Source: an uncultured Collinsella sp. (GTDB lineage Bacteria; Actinomycetota; Coriobacteriia; Coriobacteriales; Coriobacteriaceae). From it: a stretch of DNA of 64,000 bases. Positions 1-8,764 of this stretch are shown here, in pieces (position 1 is the first letter of the stretch; each line of letters opens with the position of its first letter). A program made the translations under genes and the position numbers. Where the stretch lies: positions 35,973 to 99,972 of the forward strand of contig CATWQC010000007.1 of NCBI GenBank assembly GCA_958352845.1, written 5' to 3'. The notes beneath the pieces were generated by a model, which was not told where the DNA came from, made no database searches, and saw only the letters and a program-made list of their open reading frames with translations.

Positions 1-433
1 CTGGCGCGTCAAGGGCATTGGCGAGCACGTGAACAAGCCCGGCATCCCCACCACCGACTGGGACTGGATCATCTATCCCGAGGGTCTGTTCGATCTGCTC
101 GTCTACATTAAGCAGCGCTACCCCAACTACAAGCAGATCTTCATCACCGAAAACGGCATGGGCTACAAGGACCCCTACAAGGACGGTTTTGTGGACGACC
201 AGCCGCGCATCGACTACATCGAGCAGCACCTGCGCTGGTTGCTCAAGGCCATGGAGGTGGGCGTCAACGTGGGCGGCTACTTCCTGTGGAGCCTGCAGGA
301 TCAGTTCTCCTGGACCAATGGCTACAACAAGCGTTACGGCTTCTTCTACGTCGACTTTGAAACCCAGAAGCGCACGCCCAAGGCGAGCGCATACTGGTAT
401 AAGCACGTGGCGCAGACCCGTCGTCTGGACTAG
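1..433 (+). CDS. GH1 6-phospho-beta-galactosidase/glucosidase, C-terminal part (5' end outside window)
   Basis: This is the last ~143 residues of a family 1 glycoside hydrolase; the frame is open from base 2 to the edge, so the start lies upstream. The nucleophile motif ITENGMG and the LacG-like segment FSWTNGYNKRYG are visible. In LacG the Ser, Lys and Tyr of that segment bind the sugar phosphate and the Trp favours galactosides, so a cytoplasmic phospho-glycosidase acting on PTS-imported disaccharide phosphates is expected. It is close to the C-terminus of the GH1 protein at 8765-10186. A strong hairpin terminator follows. Family is sure; galactoside versus glucoside is an inference. Confidence 0.9.
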   Translation, partial: WRVKGIGEHVNKPGIPTTDWDWIIYPEGLFDLLVYIKQRYPNYKQIFITENGMGYKDPYKDGFVDDQPRIDYIEQHLRWLLKAMEVGVNVGGYFLWSLQDQFSWTNGYNKRYGFFYVDFETQKRTPKASAYWYKHVAQTRRLD

Positions 434-493
434 CGGCTTGCGACGAGCGGTTGGCGGAGTTGCACCGCCCACATAACCTGTCCCCATTTCTCA

Positions 494-537
494 GCCGGGG
501 GCGGCACGTCACACGGCGAGCCGCCCCCGACCTTTTT
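494..537 (+). terminator. Intrinsic terminator after the truncated GH1 gene
   Basis: A GC-rich stem (gccgggggcggc paired with gccgcccccgac, one mismatch) is followed directly by a five-T run. It lies about 60 bp after the stop codon of the truncated GH1 gene. Confidence 0.75.
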
Positions 538-553
538 GTTCAGGTCGGAAGCC

Positions 554-619
554 GTTCGTCTCAATCTGTAACATCTAGCTGAGTTTTTTTGGTCCTAGCT
601 GTTACAGATTGAGACGAAC
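554..619. repeat. Palindromic repeat family A, copy 1
   Basis: A perfect 19-bp inverted repeat (GTTCGTCTCAATCTGTAAC and its complement) flanks a 28-bp loop with the shared core ATCTAGC..GAGTTTTT..GGTCCTA. The same element occurs at 642-700, 5564-5628, 10275-11702 (split by an IS), 11721-11779 and 16544-16604, always between gene cassettes. Confidence 0.85.
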
Positions 620-641
620 AGGATTGCTCTTTCCGAAGAAT

Positions 642-700
642 CTAAATCTGTAACACGTAGCCCGCTTTTGACCGTCTACCTGTTACAAATCGAGACAAAC
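642..700. repeat. Palindromic repeat family A, copy 2 (degenerate)
   Basis: A second, less perfect copy lies 22 bp after copy 1. The arms read AATCTGTAACACGTAGC and CTGTTACAAATCGAGAC, with mismatches at the outer end. It has the same length and loop layout as the other copies. Confidence 0.75.
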
Positions 701-710
701 GGAGTAGGAC

Positions 711-1739
711 CTAACCCCGTATGTCCCTAACAGTCGAGCGTTCGACCAGCGTACTCGGCACATGAATCGCCTCGATAGACGAGCTCTCTCCAATCGCCGC
801 CTCAAACGCAAGCTTACCGACACCGCGCAAATCAAATCGCAGCGTCGTCAGCCGATTGTGAGGAACAAGTCCCTCGAGTGCGTCGTCGATACCAACCACG
901 CTCACGTCGTCGGGCACGGACAGGCCCGCGTTCTCGAGCGCGGCGATAACGCCCAGCGCCATCTGGTCATTTGCCGCAAGCACGGCAGTCGGCGCCTGCG
1001 ACCCGCCGGCAAGCACCTCGGCCGCAATCCGCTCGCCCATGGCGTACCCACTGTCCGCACTCCAATCGCCACGCAGCATCGGAGCGGCATCGACATGAGC
1101 ACGACCCAGCGTATCGCGCCAACCGGCCTCACGAAAACGCGAGGAAATCGAGTTTTCCGGACCCGCCACAAACCGCATATTCGAGTGACCATGTTCCAGC
1201 AGATAATTGGTCAACAGCTCGCACGAACCATACTGGTCGGAGTCGATCGTCGTGCAGCGCGGATGCGCATACATGGACAGGATGACCGTTCGCACTCCCG
1301 GCTGGGGAACAAACTCCTCAAAATCGGGAGCCATGCGGTTCATGTTGAGAATCATGCCGTCGACGGGTCGCTCGACCATGCGGCGCGAGGCATCGGCAAG
1401 TGCATAGGGCTTGTCGCCGCCCATCTCGATCATAGTGACGGCAAAATCGTGCTCGCGCGCCGCTTGCATGATACCCTCGAGCGTCGCCAGGTTACCGACA
1501 CGTGTGATGTTGTACATGCACAGGCCAATAGAACGATACGACCCGCCGCGCAACGCCGCTCCAGCAAAATTGGGACGAAAGCCCAGCTCTTCCATGGCGG
1601 CCAGCACACGCTTGCGCGTCTTTTCCGTCACGTTGGGCATACCGTTGACCACGCGAGACACAGTCTGGCGGCTCACGCCAGCGAGCGCCGCAACCTCTGC
1701 CGCGCTCGCCGAACGACCATTCCTTGTCTGCTGATCCAT
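711..1739 (-). CDS. LacI family transcriptional regulator (cassette 1)
   Basis: This is a sugar-responsive DNA-binding repressor. The N-terminal helix-turn-helix (SAAEVAALAGVSRQTVSRVVNG) is followed by the hinge and a periplasmic-binding-protein-like effector domain, ending in the usual DALEGLVPHNRLTTLRFDLRGVG region. The length (342 aa from the ATG at 1739) is normal. The frame stays open to 1796, so an in-frame GTG a few codons upstream is an alternative start. It diverges from the GH1-EIICB operon at 2084 and probably controls it; three copies of a palindromic ACGTGCTCA-type site lie in the shared intergenic region. It is similar to the LacI protein at 5642-6652. Confidence 0.9.
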   Translation of the reverse strand: MDQQTRNGRSASAAEVAALAGVSRQTVSRVVNGMPNVTEKTRKRVLAAMEELGFRPNFAGAALRGGSYRSIGLCMYNITRVGNLATLEGIMQAAREHDFAVTMIEMGGDKPYALADASRRMVERPVDGMILNMNRMAPDFEEFVPQPGVRTVILSMYAHPRCTTIDSDQYGSCELLTNYLLEHGHSNMRFVAGPENSISSRFREAGWRDTLGRAHVDAAPMLRGDWSADSGYAMGERIAAEVLAGGSQAPTAVLAANDQMALGVIAALENAGLSVPDDVSVVGIDDALEGLVPHNRLTTLRFDLRGVGKLAFEAAIGESSSIEAIHVPSTLVERSTVRDIRG

Positions 1740-1800
1740 GCCTTCCACGCTAACCTGCTTCCCAACTATTCCCCGCGCCCATGGCGCATCGTACATACAT

Positions 1801-1814
1801 TGATAACGTGCTCA
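1801..1814. promoter_or_regulatory. Putative LacI operator O1
   Basis: TGATAACGTGCTCA is an imperfect palindrome with a central CG, as LacI-family operators usually have. It lies just upstream of the lacI-type gene, which suggests autoregulation. Two related sites are at 1933-1946 and 1955-1968. Confidence 0.5.
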
Positions 1815-1861
1815 TGATACCCGAGCCATATACCACAACATGAAAACTTCTGTCAATCAAA

Positions 1862-1893
1862 ACCGCTTACCGAACAAATACAACCGTTCGCGG
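1862..1893. promoter_or_regulatory. ACCGnTTACCG direct-repeat motif (cassette 1)
   Basis: ACCGCTTACCG and ACCGTTCGCGG are spaced exactly 21 bp start to start, two helical turns. The same arrangement is upstream of the second EIICB operon (6726-6757), and single or inverted copies occur at 14646, 14722, 30258 and 30457-30486. It is a candidate site for a shared sugar regulator. Confidence 0.4.
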
Positions 1894-1932
1894 CTGTTTG
1901 AAGTTGTTTTGTTTCTATACATCCCAGCCGGA

Positions 1933-1968
1933 TGTTAACGTGCTCATTGTCAAATGTTCACGTGCTCA
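1933..1968. promoter_or_regulatory. Putative LacI operators O2 and O3
   Basis: TGTTAACGTGCTCA (1933-1946) and TGTTCACGTGCTCA (1955-1968) are near-identical palindromic sites 22 bp apart. They lie about 120-150 bp upstream of the GH1 start and match O1 at 1801. The regular spacing suits two dimers on one face of the DNA. Confidence 0.55.
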
Positions 1969-2083
1969 TTTTGGTTCTAATCATTTTAAGATAGTGTTTA
2001 TCGGGCTTTTTCACCGCTGAACGCTAACCAGGGAGCCTCCTGAGCGCAAACGCACAATATCGAACAGCGAGACGAGAGGGTGT

Positions 2084-3532
2084 ATGCATATGTCTTTGCT
2101 AAACCGCGTACAGCAGCTGCCGAAGGGCTTTGTTTGGGGCGCCGCAACCGCCGCGTACCAAACGGAAGGTTCCACGAAGGTGGCAGGCAAGGGTAAGACC
2201 ATGTGGGACGATTACCTTGTCGCCCAGGGTCGCTTTTTGCCCGACCCGGCCAGTGATTTCTACAACCGCTACGAGGAGGATATCCGCCTTTCTGCCGAGC
2301 ATGGACTCAACGCCATTCGTGTGTCCATCGCCTGGACCCGCATCTTCCCCAACGGCGACGATGCCGAACCCCTCGCCGAGGGCGTTAAGCACTACCACGA
2401 GCTGTTCGCCTGCTGCAAAAAGTATGGCGTCGAGCCCTATGTGTCCCTGCATCACTTTGACTCCCCCGCCGCCCTGTTCAACCAGGGCGACTGGCTCAAC
2501 CGCAAGACCGTCGACGCCTATGTGCGCTATGCCGAGTTCTGCTTCCGCGAGTTCCGCGAGGTCAAGAATTGGTTCACCATCAACGAGCTCATCAGCCTCT
2601 CGCACTCCCAATACATCCAAGGCAACTTCCCGCCCAACCATCACTTTGATGTGACGAGCGGCATCCAGAGCCAGCACAACGAGCTCGTTGCCCACGCCCG
2701 CGCCGTCAACCTGTATAAGGATCTTGACGAGACCGAGCACCTGGGCGGACGCATTGGCATGGTCAACGTCCTGACGCCGGCATATCCTGCTACCGACTCG
2801 CCCGCCGACCAGCACGCCGCCGACCTGTACAACGCCTTCTACACCGACTTCATCATGGACGGCGCCTTCCTGGGTCACTACTCCGCGCGCACCCTCTCAC
2901 TCATCAACGAGATTCTGCGTGCCAACAACGCCACACTTACGGTTGAGGACAGCGACATGGAGGAGCTCGCCAAGGCGGCGCCCCGCAACGATATGTTCGG
3001 CCTCAACTACTATCAGTCGGCGTTTATCGCCGCCTACGATGGCGAGTCCACCAACAGCTTTAACGGCACCGGAGACAAGGGCACCTCGTGCTTTAAGTTT
3101 AAGGGCGTCGGGCAGCAGGTCGATATGCCGGGTATCCCCACCACCGACTGGGATTGGCTCATCTACCCGCAAGGCCTCTACGACACGCTCAAGCACATCA
3201 GCGCCACCTATCCCAACCTCCCCGTCATCTATATCACCGAAAACGGCCTGGGCCACAAGGACCCCGAGCCCGATGCGCTCGGCATCGTCGCCGATCCCGA
3301 GCGCATCGACTTTGTCGACCAGCACATGGAGAAGGTGCTCCGGGCGCGTGCCGAGGGCGTCGACGTCCAGGGCTACTTTATCTGGAGCCTGCAGGACCAG
3401 TTCTCGTGGGCCAATGGCTATAACAAGCGCTACGGCCTGTTCTACATCGACTTCGACACGCAAAAACGCTACATCAAGCAGTCGGCACTCTGGTACAAGG
3501 AGCTCGCCGACACTATGGCGGACGCGCAGTAG
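2084..3532 (+). CDS. GH1 phospho-beta-galactosidase/glucosidase (LacG-like)
   Basis: This cytoplasmic family 1 glycosidase should hydrolyse a PTS-phosphorylated beta-disaccharide. The 482-aa length is typical. Visible are the N-terminal FVWGAATAAYQTEG motif, the acid/base segment FTINEL, the nucleophile segment YITENGLG, and the LacG-type phosphate-binding segment FSWANGYNKRYG near the C-terminus. ATG at 2084 is only 3 nt after the AGGG of the RBS; ATG at 2090 has a better 9-nt spacing and may be the true start. It is the first gene of an operon with the EIICB at 3708, divergent from the LacI regulator at 711-1739. Galactoside specificity is inferred from the conserved Trp. Confidence 0.93.
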   Translation: MHMSLLNRVQQLPKGFVWGAATAAYQTEGSTKVAGKGKTMWDDYLVAQGRFLPDPASDFYNRYEEDIRLSAEHGLNAIRVSIAWTRIFPNGDDAEPLAEGVKHYHELFACCKKYGVEPYVSLHHFDSPAALFNQGDWLNRKTVDAYVRYAEFCFREFREVKNWFTINELISLSHSQYIQGNFPPNHHFDVTSGIQSQHNELVAHARAVNLYKDLDETEHLGGRIGMVNVLTPAYPATDSPADQHAADLYNAFYTDFIMDGAFLGHYSARTLSLINEILRANNATLTVEDSDMEELAKAAPRNDMFGLNYYQSAFIAAYDGESTNSFNGTGDKGTSCFKFKGVGQQVDMPGIPTTDWDWLIYPQGLYDTLKHISATYPNLPVIYITENGLGHKDPEPDALGIVADPERIDFVDQHMEKVLRARAEGVDVQGYFIWSLQDQFSWANGYNKRYGLFYIDFDTQKRYIKQSALWYKELADTMADAQ

Positions 3533-3555
3533 CGCATCGCCTCGCTTTCCCCCGA

Positions 3556-3596
3556 GGGGGAGCGGCCCCATGCGATACAAACCCAGCCGCTCCCCT
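3556..3596 (+). other. Intercistronic hairpin between GH1 and EIICB
   Basis: The sequences gggggagcggc and gccgctcccc can pair into a strong stem with an 19-base loop and no T-run, so it is probably not a terminator. It could stabilise or process the GH1-EIICB transcript. A comparable hairpin lies between the EIICB and GH1 genes of the second cassette (8705-8731). Confidence 0.4.
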
Positions 3597-3707
3597 CTCT
3601 CCCCCTGGGACCGACCCCGCCTGCACCCGGGCTTTTAGCAAGCGGGAGACCATATAGGTTTTCAACGTCCATGCCATTAAGATTTCATGCAAAGAGGAGC
3701 GTGAACT

Positions 3708-5468
3708 ATGGAATCGATCGTTAAGTTCTTGGAGAAAGGTCAGCCGTACTTCGACAAGGTCTCTAAGAACATCTACCTTCAGGCCATTAAAGACGGCTTT
3801 TTGGCAGCAATGCCCATCATCCTGTCTTCTTCTGTCTTCCTGCTTATTTCAACCCTGCCGGGCGTTGTCGCCACGGTCGGCGGCTTTACGCTGCCCGACT
3901 GGTGGAACGTCGACGTCGTGAACTTCTGCAACAAGGTTTACAACTTCACGATGGGCGTCGTGGGCATCATGGTCGCCGGCACCACCGCAAGCGCGCTGAC
4001 CGGCTCCAAGAACCGCCGCATGCCTGCCGGCAAGGCCATCAACGCCACGAGCACCATGGTCGCCGCCATGTGCGCTATGCTCATCTTGGCCGTTACCCAG
4101 ACGAGTGCCAAGATCGACGGCGCCGATGTCTCGGTGTTCTTTACCGACAACATGGGCACCAAGGGCCTGCTGAGCTCCTTTGTCGCCGCATTTGCCACGG
4201 TCAACATCTATGCCTTCTGCATTAAGCGAGACATCACCATCAAGCTGCCCAAAGAAGTCCCCGGCGCCATCGCCCAGAACTTCCGCGACATCTTCGCCTT
4301 CAGCTTCTCCATCCTGTTTGTCGCCGTCGTCGACGTTATCTGCCGCACCTGCTTGGCCGTCCCGTTTGCCAACGTCATCTCCACGCTGGTGAGCCCGCTG
4401 TTCGCCGCTGCCGATTCCTACGCCGGCCTCGCCCTCATCTGGTTCATGATCCCGCTGTTCTGGTTCATGGGCATCCACGGCCCCTCGGTCGTTAAGCCTG
4501 CCCTCAACGCCGCACTGTTTGGCAACATCACCACCAACCTCGCCACGCTGCAGGCCGGCGGTCACCCCGCCCTCGCCCTGACCGAGAACTTCGGTAACTA
4601 CATCGGCGAACTCGGCGGCACCGGCGCCACGTTCATTGTCCCGATCATCTTCCTGCTCTTTATGCGCTCCAAGCAGCTCAAGGCCGTCGGCAAAGCCTCT
4701 GTCGTACCCGTGATGTTCGCCGTCAACGAGCCGCTGCTGTTCGCCGCGCCCATCATCCTCAACCCGTACTTCCTGATCCCGTTCCTGTTTGCCCCCGTGG
4801 CCAACGTCCTCATTGGTAAGTTCTTCATCGACTTTTTGGGCATGAACGGCTTTATCTATGCCATGCCGTGGGCACTCCCCGGACCGATCGGCACCTTCAT
4901 CGACACCAACTTCCAGCCGATCTCTCTGGTCCTGGTTGTCGTCCTGCTGGTCGTTGACTTCTTGATCTACTACCCGTTCTGCAAGGCCTACGACAACGTC
5001 CTGTGCAAGCAGGAGGCCGAGACCCTGGCCGAAGAAGAGGCCGAGGAGACCAAGGCCGTCAAGACCGCTGCCGCCCCCGCCGTTGAGGCTCCTGTTGTCG
5101 AGACCGCTTCTGCCACCGAGGCCTCCGCAGCTCCGTCCGCCCTTAAGGGCAAGGATCTGAGGGTTCTGGTTCTGTGCGCTGGCGCCGGCACCTCTGCACT
5201 GCTCGCCAACGCGCTTAAGGAAGGCGCCGACGAGCTGGGCATCGACATTACCGCCAACGCCGGTGCCTACGGCAGCCACTACGCCATCATGGACCAGTAC
5301 AACGTCATCGTCCTGGCTCCGCAGGTTCGCACCTATTACAACGAGATGAAGGCCGACACCGACCGCCTGGGCATCACGCTGCTGTCGCCCAAGGGCAAAC
5401 AGTACATCGACCTCACTAAGGATCCCAAGGGTGCCGTCGCCTGGATCGAGGAAAACCTCGAGGCATAA
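3708..5468 (+). CDS. PTS lactose/cellobiose-family EIICB fusion (cassette 1)
   Basis: This 586-aa transporter component combines a membrane EIIC domain (about residues 1-435, multiple hydrophobic helices, conserved GIHGPSVVKP and FAVNEPLLFAAP motifs) with a C-terminal EIIB domain (about 484-586), joined by an Ala/Glu-rich linker. The phosphorylated cysteine is Cys490 in LVLCAGAGTS. It imports and phosphorylates a beta-disaccharide at the membrane, using phosphate from a lactose-type EIIA, which is not encoded nearby. The RBS is AAGAGGAG before ATG. The preceding GH1 gene is likely to cleave its product. Confidence 0.93.
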   Translation: MESIVKFLEKGQPYFDKVSKNIYLQAIKDGFLAAMPIILSSSVFLLISTLPGVVATVGGFTLPDWWNVDVVNFCNKVYNFTMGVVGIMVAGTTASALTGSKNRRMPAGKAINATSTMVAAMCAMLILAVTQTSAKIDGADVSVFFTDNMGTKGLLSSFVAAFATVNIYAFCIKRDITIKLPKEVPGAIAQNFRDIFAFSFSILFVAVVDVICRTCLAVPFANVISTLVSPLFAAADSYAGLALIWFMIPLFWFMGIHGPSVVKPALNAALFGNITTNLATLQAGGHPALALTENFGNYIGELGGTGATFIVPIIFLLFMRSKQLKAVGKASVVPVMFAVNEPLLFAAPIILNPYFLIPFLFAPVANVLIGKFFIDFLGMNGFIYAMPWALPGPIGTFIDTNFQPISLVLVVVLLVVDFLIYYPFCKAYDNVLCKQEAETLAEEEAEETKAVKTAAAPAVEAPVVETASATEASAAPSALKGKDLRVLVLCAGAGTSALLANALKEGADELGIDITANAGAYGSHYAIMDQYNVIVLAPQVRTYYNEMKADTDRLGITLLSPKGKQYIDLTKDPKGAVAWIEENLEA

Positions 5469-5501
5469 GACGCTGACACCACCTGCCGCTCGCAGACAAT
5501 A

Positions 5502-5545
5502 AATGGCCCGTGCATCGATGTGTGATGCGCGGGCCATTTTGTTTA
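5502..5545 (+). terminator. Intrinsic terminator after EIICB 1
   Basis: The stem atggcccgtgcatc / gatgcgcgggccat (one mismatch) has a 7-base loop and is followed by TTTTGTTT. It ends the GH1-EIICB operon. Confidence 0.8.
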
Positions 5546-5563
5546 GACCGCACCCGTCCTCCT

Positions 5564-5628
5564 GTTCATCTCAATCTGTAACATCTAGCCGAGTTTTTCG
5601 GTCCTACCTATTACAGATTTAGACGAAC
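5564..5628. repeat. Palindromic repeat family A, copy 3
   Basis: GTTCATCTCAATCTGTAA pairs with TTACAGATTTAGACGAAC around the shared loop ATCTAGCCGAGTTTTTCGGTCC. It sits between the end of cassette 1 and the regulator of cassette 2. Confidence 0.82.
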
Positions 5629-5641
5629 AGGCCGAGCACGT

Positions 5642-6652
5642 CTACGCCCGCAGGTCCTTTACGCTGGAACGCTCGACCAACACGCCCGACACAAGCGTGC
5701 GGCTTCTGGAGCTCGGGGCTTCTAGGCCCGCGACGACCTCGTTGAGCGCACGGACGCCCAGCTCGCGGTGGCGAAACTTCACCGACGTCAGAATCGAGTT
5801 GGGAATCGTCTTGTAGAGCTCATCGTCGAAGCCGATCACAGACACGTCGTCGGGCACCCTGAGCCCTCTGTCACGCAGAGCCATCATCACGCCGTTTGCC
5901 ATGCAGTCGTTAGCAGCGAGGACCGCCGTGCAATCGGGTTTATCGGCAAGCGCAAGGCCCGCGGCATAGCCACTATCCGCATTCCAATCGCCTTGCAGAG
6001 GCTCGGGCGGCTCAATGCCACGCGCCTCGAGTGCCGCACGCCAACCTTTCATACGGCACTGGCTCGACAGCGACTCTTTCTTACCAGAGACGAAATACAC
6101 GTTCTTGTGCCCGCGATTTAAGAAGTGCTCGCACGCCATGCGCGCACCACCCTCTTGATCGTCACTAACGGTAGAGCAGGTAGGATGTTCCATCGGCGTG
6201 ATAATCACCGTCTTGAGGTCTTTCGGCGCCTCAAAGGTATCAAAGTCATCGACCATCTGACGCAGGTTGAAGATCATGCCGTCGACGGGAAGCTGCGACA
6301 TCCTACGCGCAGCATCGGCAAGGGTCATCTTCTCCCCCGCCCGCTTTTTGATCATCGTAAGCGCAAAACCACGCTCTTCGGCGGCATCTGCGATACCGTC
6401 AATCATGTCCACGGCGCCGCCCGACAAGTGGAACATCACCACGCCGATGCACCCGTAACGGCCCAACTTGAGTGAACGCGCGGCAAAGTTGGTTCGAAAC
6501 CCGAGCGCCTCCATTGCGGAATGGACCCTATCGCGCGTCGACTCGCGCACGCTATCGGGCTCGTTGATCACGCGCGACACCGTCTTGAGAGAAACGCCCG
6601 CGGCAACTGCCACATCGTTCATTGAGACATTTTTCTTGTCCATCGTTGCCAC
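5642..6652 (-). CDS. LacI family transcriptional regulator (cassette 2)
   Basis: This 336-aa repressor has an N-terminal helix-turn-helix (SMNDVAVAAGVSLKTVSRVINEP) and a sugar-binding effector domain with the usual PDDVSVIGFDDELYK segment. It starts with GTG at 6652, placed 5 nt after a GGAG; ATG at 6643 is possible but has poorer spacing. It diverges from the EIICB-GH1 operon at 6905 and probably represses it. It resembles the LacI at 711-1739 throughout, which suggests that the cassettes arose by duplication. Confidence 0.9.
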   Translation of the reverse strand: MATMDKKNVSMNDVAVAAGVSLKTVSRVINEPDSVRESTRDRVHSAMEALGFRTNFAARSLKLGRYGCIGVVMFHLSGGAVDMIDGIADAAEERGFALTMIKKRAGEKMTLADAARRMSQLPVDGMIFNLRQMVDDFDTFEAPKDLKTVIITPMEHPTCSTVSDDQEGGARMACEHFLNRGHKNVYFVSGKKESLSSQCRMKGWRAALEARGIEPPEPLQGDWNADSGYAAGLALADKPDCTAVLAANDCMANGVMMALRDRGLRVPDDVSVIGFDDELYKTIPNSILTSVKFRHRELGVRALNEVVAGLEAPSSRSRTLVSGVLVERSSVKDLRA

Positions 6653-6725
6653 TACTTCTCCAGTCGGTTATGCATCGCTTGTTTTTTGCGTTCTAGCATA
6701 CACTACCTGCCTGATTGATAAATCA

Positions 6726-6757
6726 ACCGTTTACCGAACAATATCGACCGCTCACCC
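6726..6757. promoter_or_regulatory. ACCGTTTACCG direct-repeat motif (cassette 2)
   Basis: ACCGTTTACCG and ACCGCTCACCC are 21 bp apart start to start, exactly as in the cassette 1 promoter region (1862-1893). It lies between the divergent lacI-type gene and the EIICB-GH1 operon. Confidence 0.45.
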
Positions 6758-6904
6758 GTATATCCTTGTTGCTCTTCCAAAAATGTCTTACGTTGTCATT
6801 TCGCAATGCCTTCCTTAAGCAGGAAGGTTTCCGGGCAGTCCTGACCATCCATCGACGACCAGTTCCATCCACATGCATCGCGCATCGAGCAGCAAAGGAG
6901 CTCT

Positions 6905-8689
6905 ATGGACGCCATCGTAAAGATGCTCGAAAAGCATCAACCGTTCTTTGAGAAGATCTCGAGGAACATCTACCTCCAGGCCATCAAGGACGGATTCCTT
7001 GGGTGCATGCCCATCGTCCTCACCTCTTCGATCTTCCTGTTGATCGCCACCCTTCCCGGCGTAGTCGGCATCACGCTGCCCCAACCGCTCATCGACTGGT
7101 GCAACAAGCTGTACAACTTCACCATGGGCGTTATGGGCATCATGGTCGCCGGCACCACTGCCAAGAACTTTACGGCTTCCATGAACCGTCGCATGCCCGC
7201 CGGCAAGGTGCTCAACGACGGCTCCACCATGGTGGCCGCCCAGTGCAGCATGCTGCTGCTCGCCGTTACGCAGTTCACCACCAAGTTCAACGGCTCCGAG
7301 CTTTCGGTCTTCGACTGCACCAGCATGGGTACGCGCGGTCTGTTCTCGGCCTATATCGCCGCGTTCATTACCGTGTGGGTCTATAAGTTCTGCGTCTCGC
7401 GCGATCTGACCATTAAGCTGCCCAAGGAGGTCCCGGGCGCCATCGCTCAGAACTTCCGCGACATCATCCCCTTTGGCGGCGCCGTCATCATCTGCGGCAT
7501 CATCGATGTCGTCGTGCGCAACCTCATGGGCGTTCCGTTCTCTGAGCTGCTTATTAAACTGCTCTCCCCGCTCTTTACCGCTGCAGAAACCTATCCTGGC
7601 CTTATCCTTATCCAGGCTGCCACCGCATTCTTCTGGTTCATCGGCGTCCACGGCCCCTCGATCGTCCAGCCGGGCATCGACCCCATCCGTCTTGCCAACC
7701 AGGCCGAGAACCTGCAGGTTCTGCTGGCCGGTGGTCACCCCGCCCACTCCCTCACCTTTAACATGTCGCTCGTGGGCGAGTTCGGCGGCACCGGCGCCAC
7801 GTTCATCGTGCCGCTTCTGCTGATTCTCTTTATGAAGTCCAAGCAGCTCAAAGCCGTCGGTAAGGCCTCGATTGTTCCTGTTGCCTTCGCCGTCAACGAA
7901 CCGCTGCTCTTTGGCGCGCCGATGATCCTTAACCCCTACATGCTCATCCCCTTTGTTACCGCCGGCTGCGTCAACGTGAGTGTTGCCAAGTTCTTTATCG
8001 ATAACGTGGGCATGAACGGTTTCTCCTTCGTGGTGCCGTGGGCCACCCCCGCCCCCATCGGCATTTTCATCACCACGAACTTCCAGCTTATTGCCCTGGT
8101 ATTTGTCGCGATTATCATCTTGCTGGACGCCATCATCTACCTGCCGTTCTTGAAGGCATACGATAAGCTGCTCTGCGACCAGGAGGCCGAGCGCGCCGCC
8201 GAGCTGGGTCTCGAGTCCAATGGTGCCGTTGCCATCGCCGACAACGCCTCTGCGCCCGCTGTCGAGCAGGCTACCGCTTCCGCCGAGACGACTGTTGCCG
8301 CCGCCGACAGCAAGCCTGTCGCCGATCAGCCCGAGCCCGAGCCCGCCGCCGAAGCATCCGCCAAGAAGGATGTCGATGGCCTGAAGGTCCTCGTCCTGTG
8401 CGCCGGCGCCGGCACCTCTGCCATGCTTGCCAATGCCATCAAGGAAGGTGCCGCGCAGACCGGAGAGAACATCGCTTCCTCTGCAGGCGCCTATGGCCAG
8501 CACACTGCCATCATGGACCAGTACGACGTCATCGTGCTCGCCCCGCAGGTTCGTAGCTACTACAACGACATGAAGGCCGACACCGATCGCCTGGGCATTA
8601 AGCTGCTCGCTCCCCGCGGTAAGGAATATATCGACCTTACCCGCGACCCCGCTGGCGCCATCAAGTGGCTCCGCGAGAACCTCGACTAG
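6905..8689 (+). CDS. PTS lactose/cellobiose-family EIICB fusion (cassette 2)
   Basis: This 594-aa protein has the same architecture as the EIICB at 3708: an N-terminal membrane EIIC (GVHGPSIVQP, FAVNEPLLFGAP), a longer Ala/Glu/Pro-rich linker (about residues 430-490) and a C-terminal EIIB with the phospho-cysteine Cys499 in LVLCAGAGTS. The RBS AAAGGAG is well placed. It is the first gene of an operon with the GH1 at 8765, the opposite order from cassette 1. No lactose-type EIIA is adjacent. Confidence 0.93.
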   Translation: MDAIVKMLEKHQPFFEKISRNIYLQAIKDGFLGCMPIVLTSSIFLLIATLPGVVGITLPQPLIDWCNKLYNFTMGVMGIMVAGTTAKNFTASMNRRMPAGKVLNDGSTMVAAQCSMLLLAVTQFTTKFNGSELSVFDCTSMGTRGLFSAYIAAFITVWVYKFCVSRDLTIKLPKEVPGAIAQNFRDIIPFGGAVIICGIIDVVVRNLMGVPFSELLIKLLSPLFTAAETYPGLILIQAATAFFWFIGVHGPSIVQPGIDPIRLANQAENLQVLLAGGHPAHSLTFNMSLVGEFGGTGATFIVPLLLILFMKSKQLKAVGKASIVPVAFAVNEPLLFGAPMILNPYMLIPFVTAGCVNVSVAKFFIDNVGMNGFSFVVPWATPAPIGIFITTNFQLIALVFVAIIILLDAIIYLPFLKAYDKLLCDQEAERAAELGLESNGAVAIADNASAPAVEQATASAETTVAAADSKPVADQPEPEPAAEASAKKDVDGLKVLVLCAGAGTSAMLANAIKEGAAQTGENIASSAGAYGQHTAIMDQYDVIVLAPQVRSYYNDMKADTDRLGIKLLAPRGKEYIDLTRDPAGAIKWLRENLD

Positions 8690-8704
8690 TTCCTCCCTCT
8701 GTTG

Positions 8705-8731
8705 GTGCCCGGATCCCCAGTTCGGGCACCT
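8705..8731 (+). other. Intercistronic hairpin between EIICB and GH1
   Basis: GGTGCCCG and CGGGCACC form a perfect 8-bp stem with an 11-base loop and no T-run, in the 75-bp gap of the operon. It may adjust relative expression or mRNA stability. Confidence 0.45.
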
Positions 8732-8764
8732 CTCCCTATTCGTATCCCACAGAAAGGATGACTC

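Noticed and set aside
3849..5537. A 562-codon open frame on the minus strand across EIICB 1
   Set aside because: Antisense shadow with Gly/Asp-rich, repetitive translation and no homology features.
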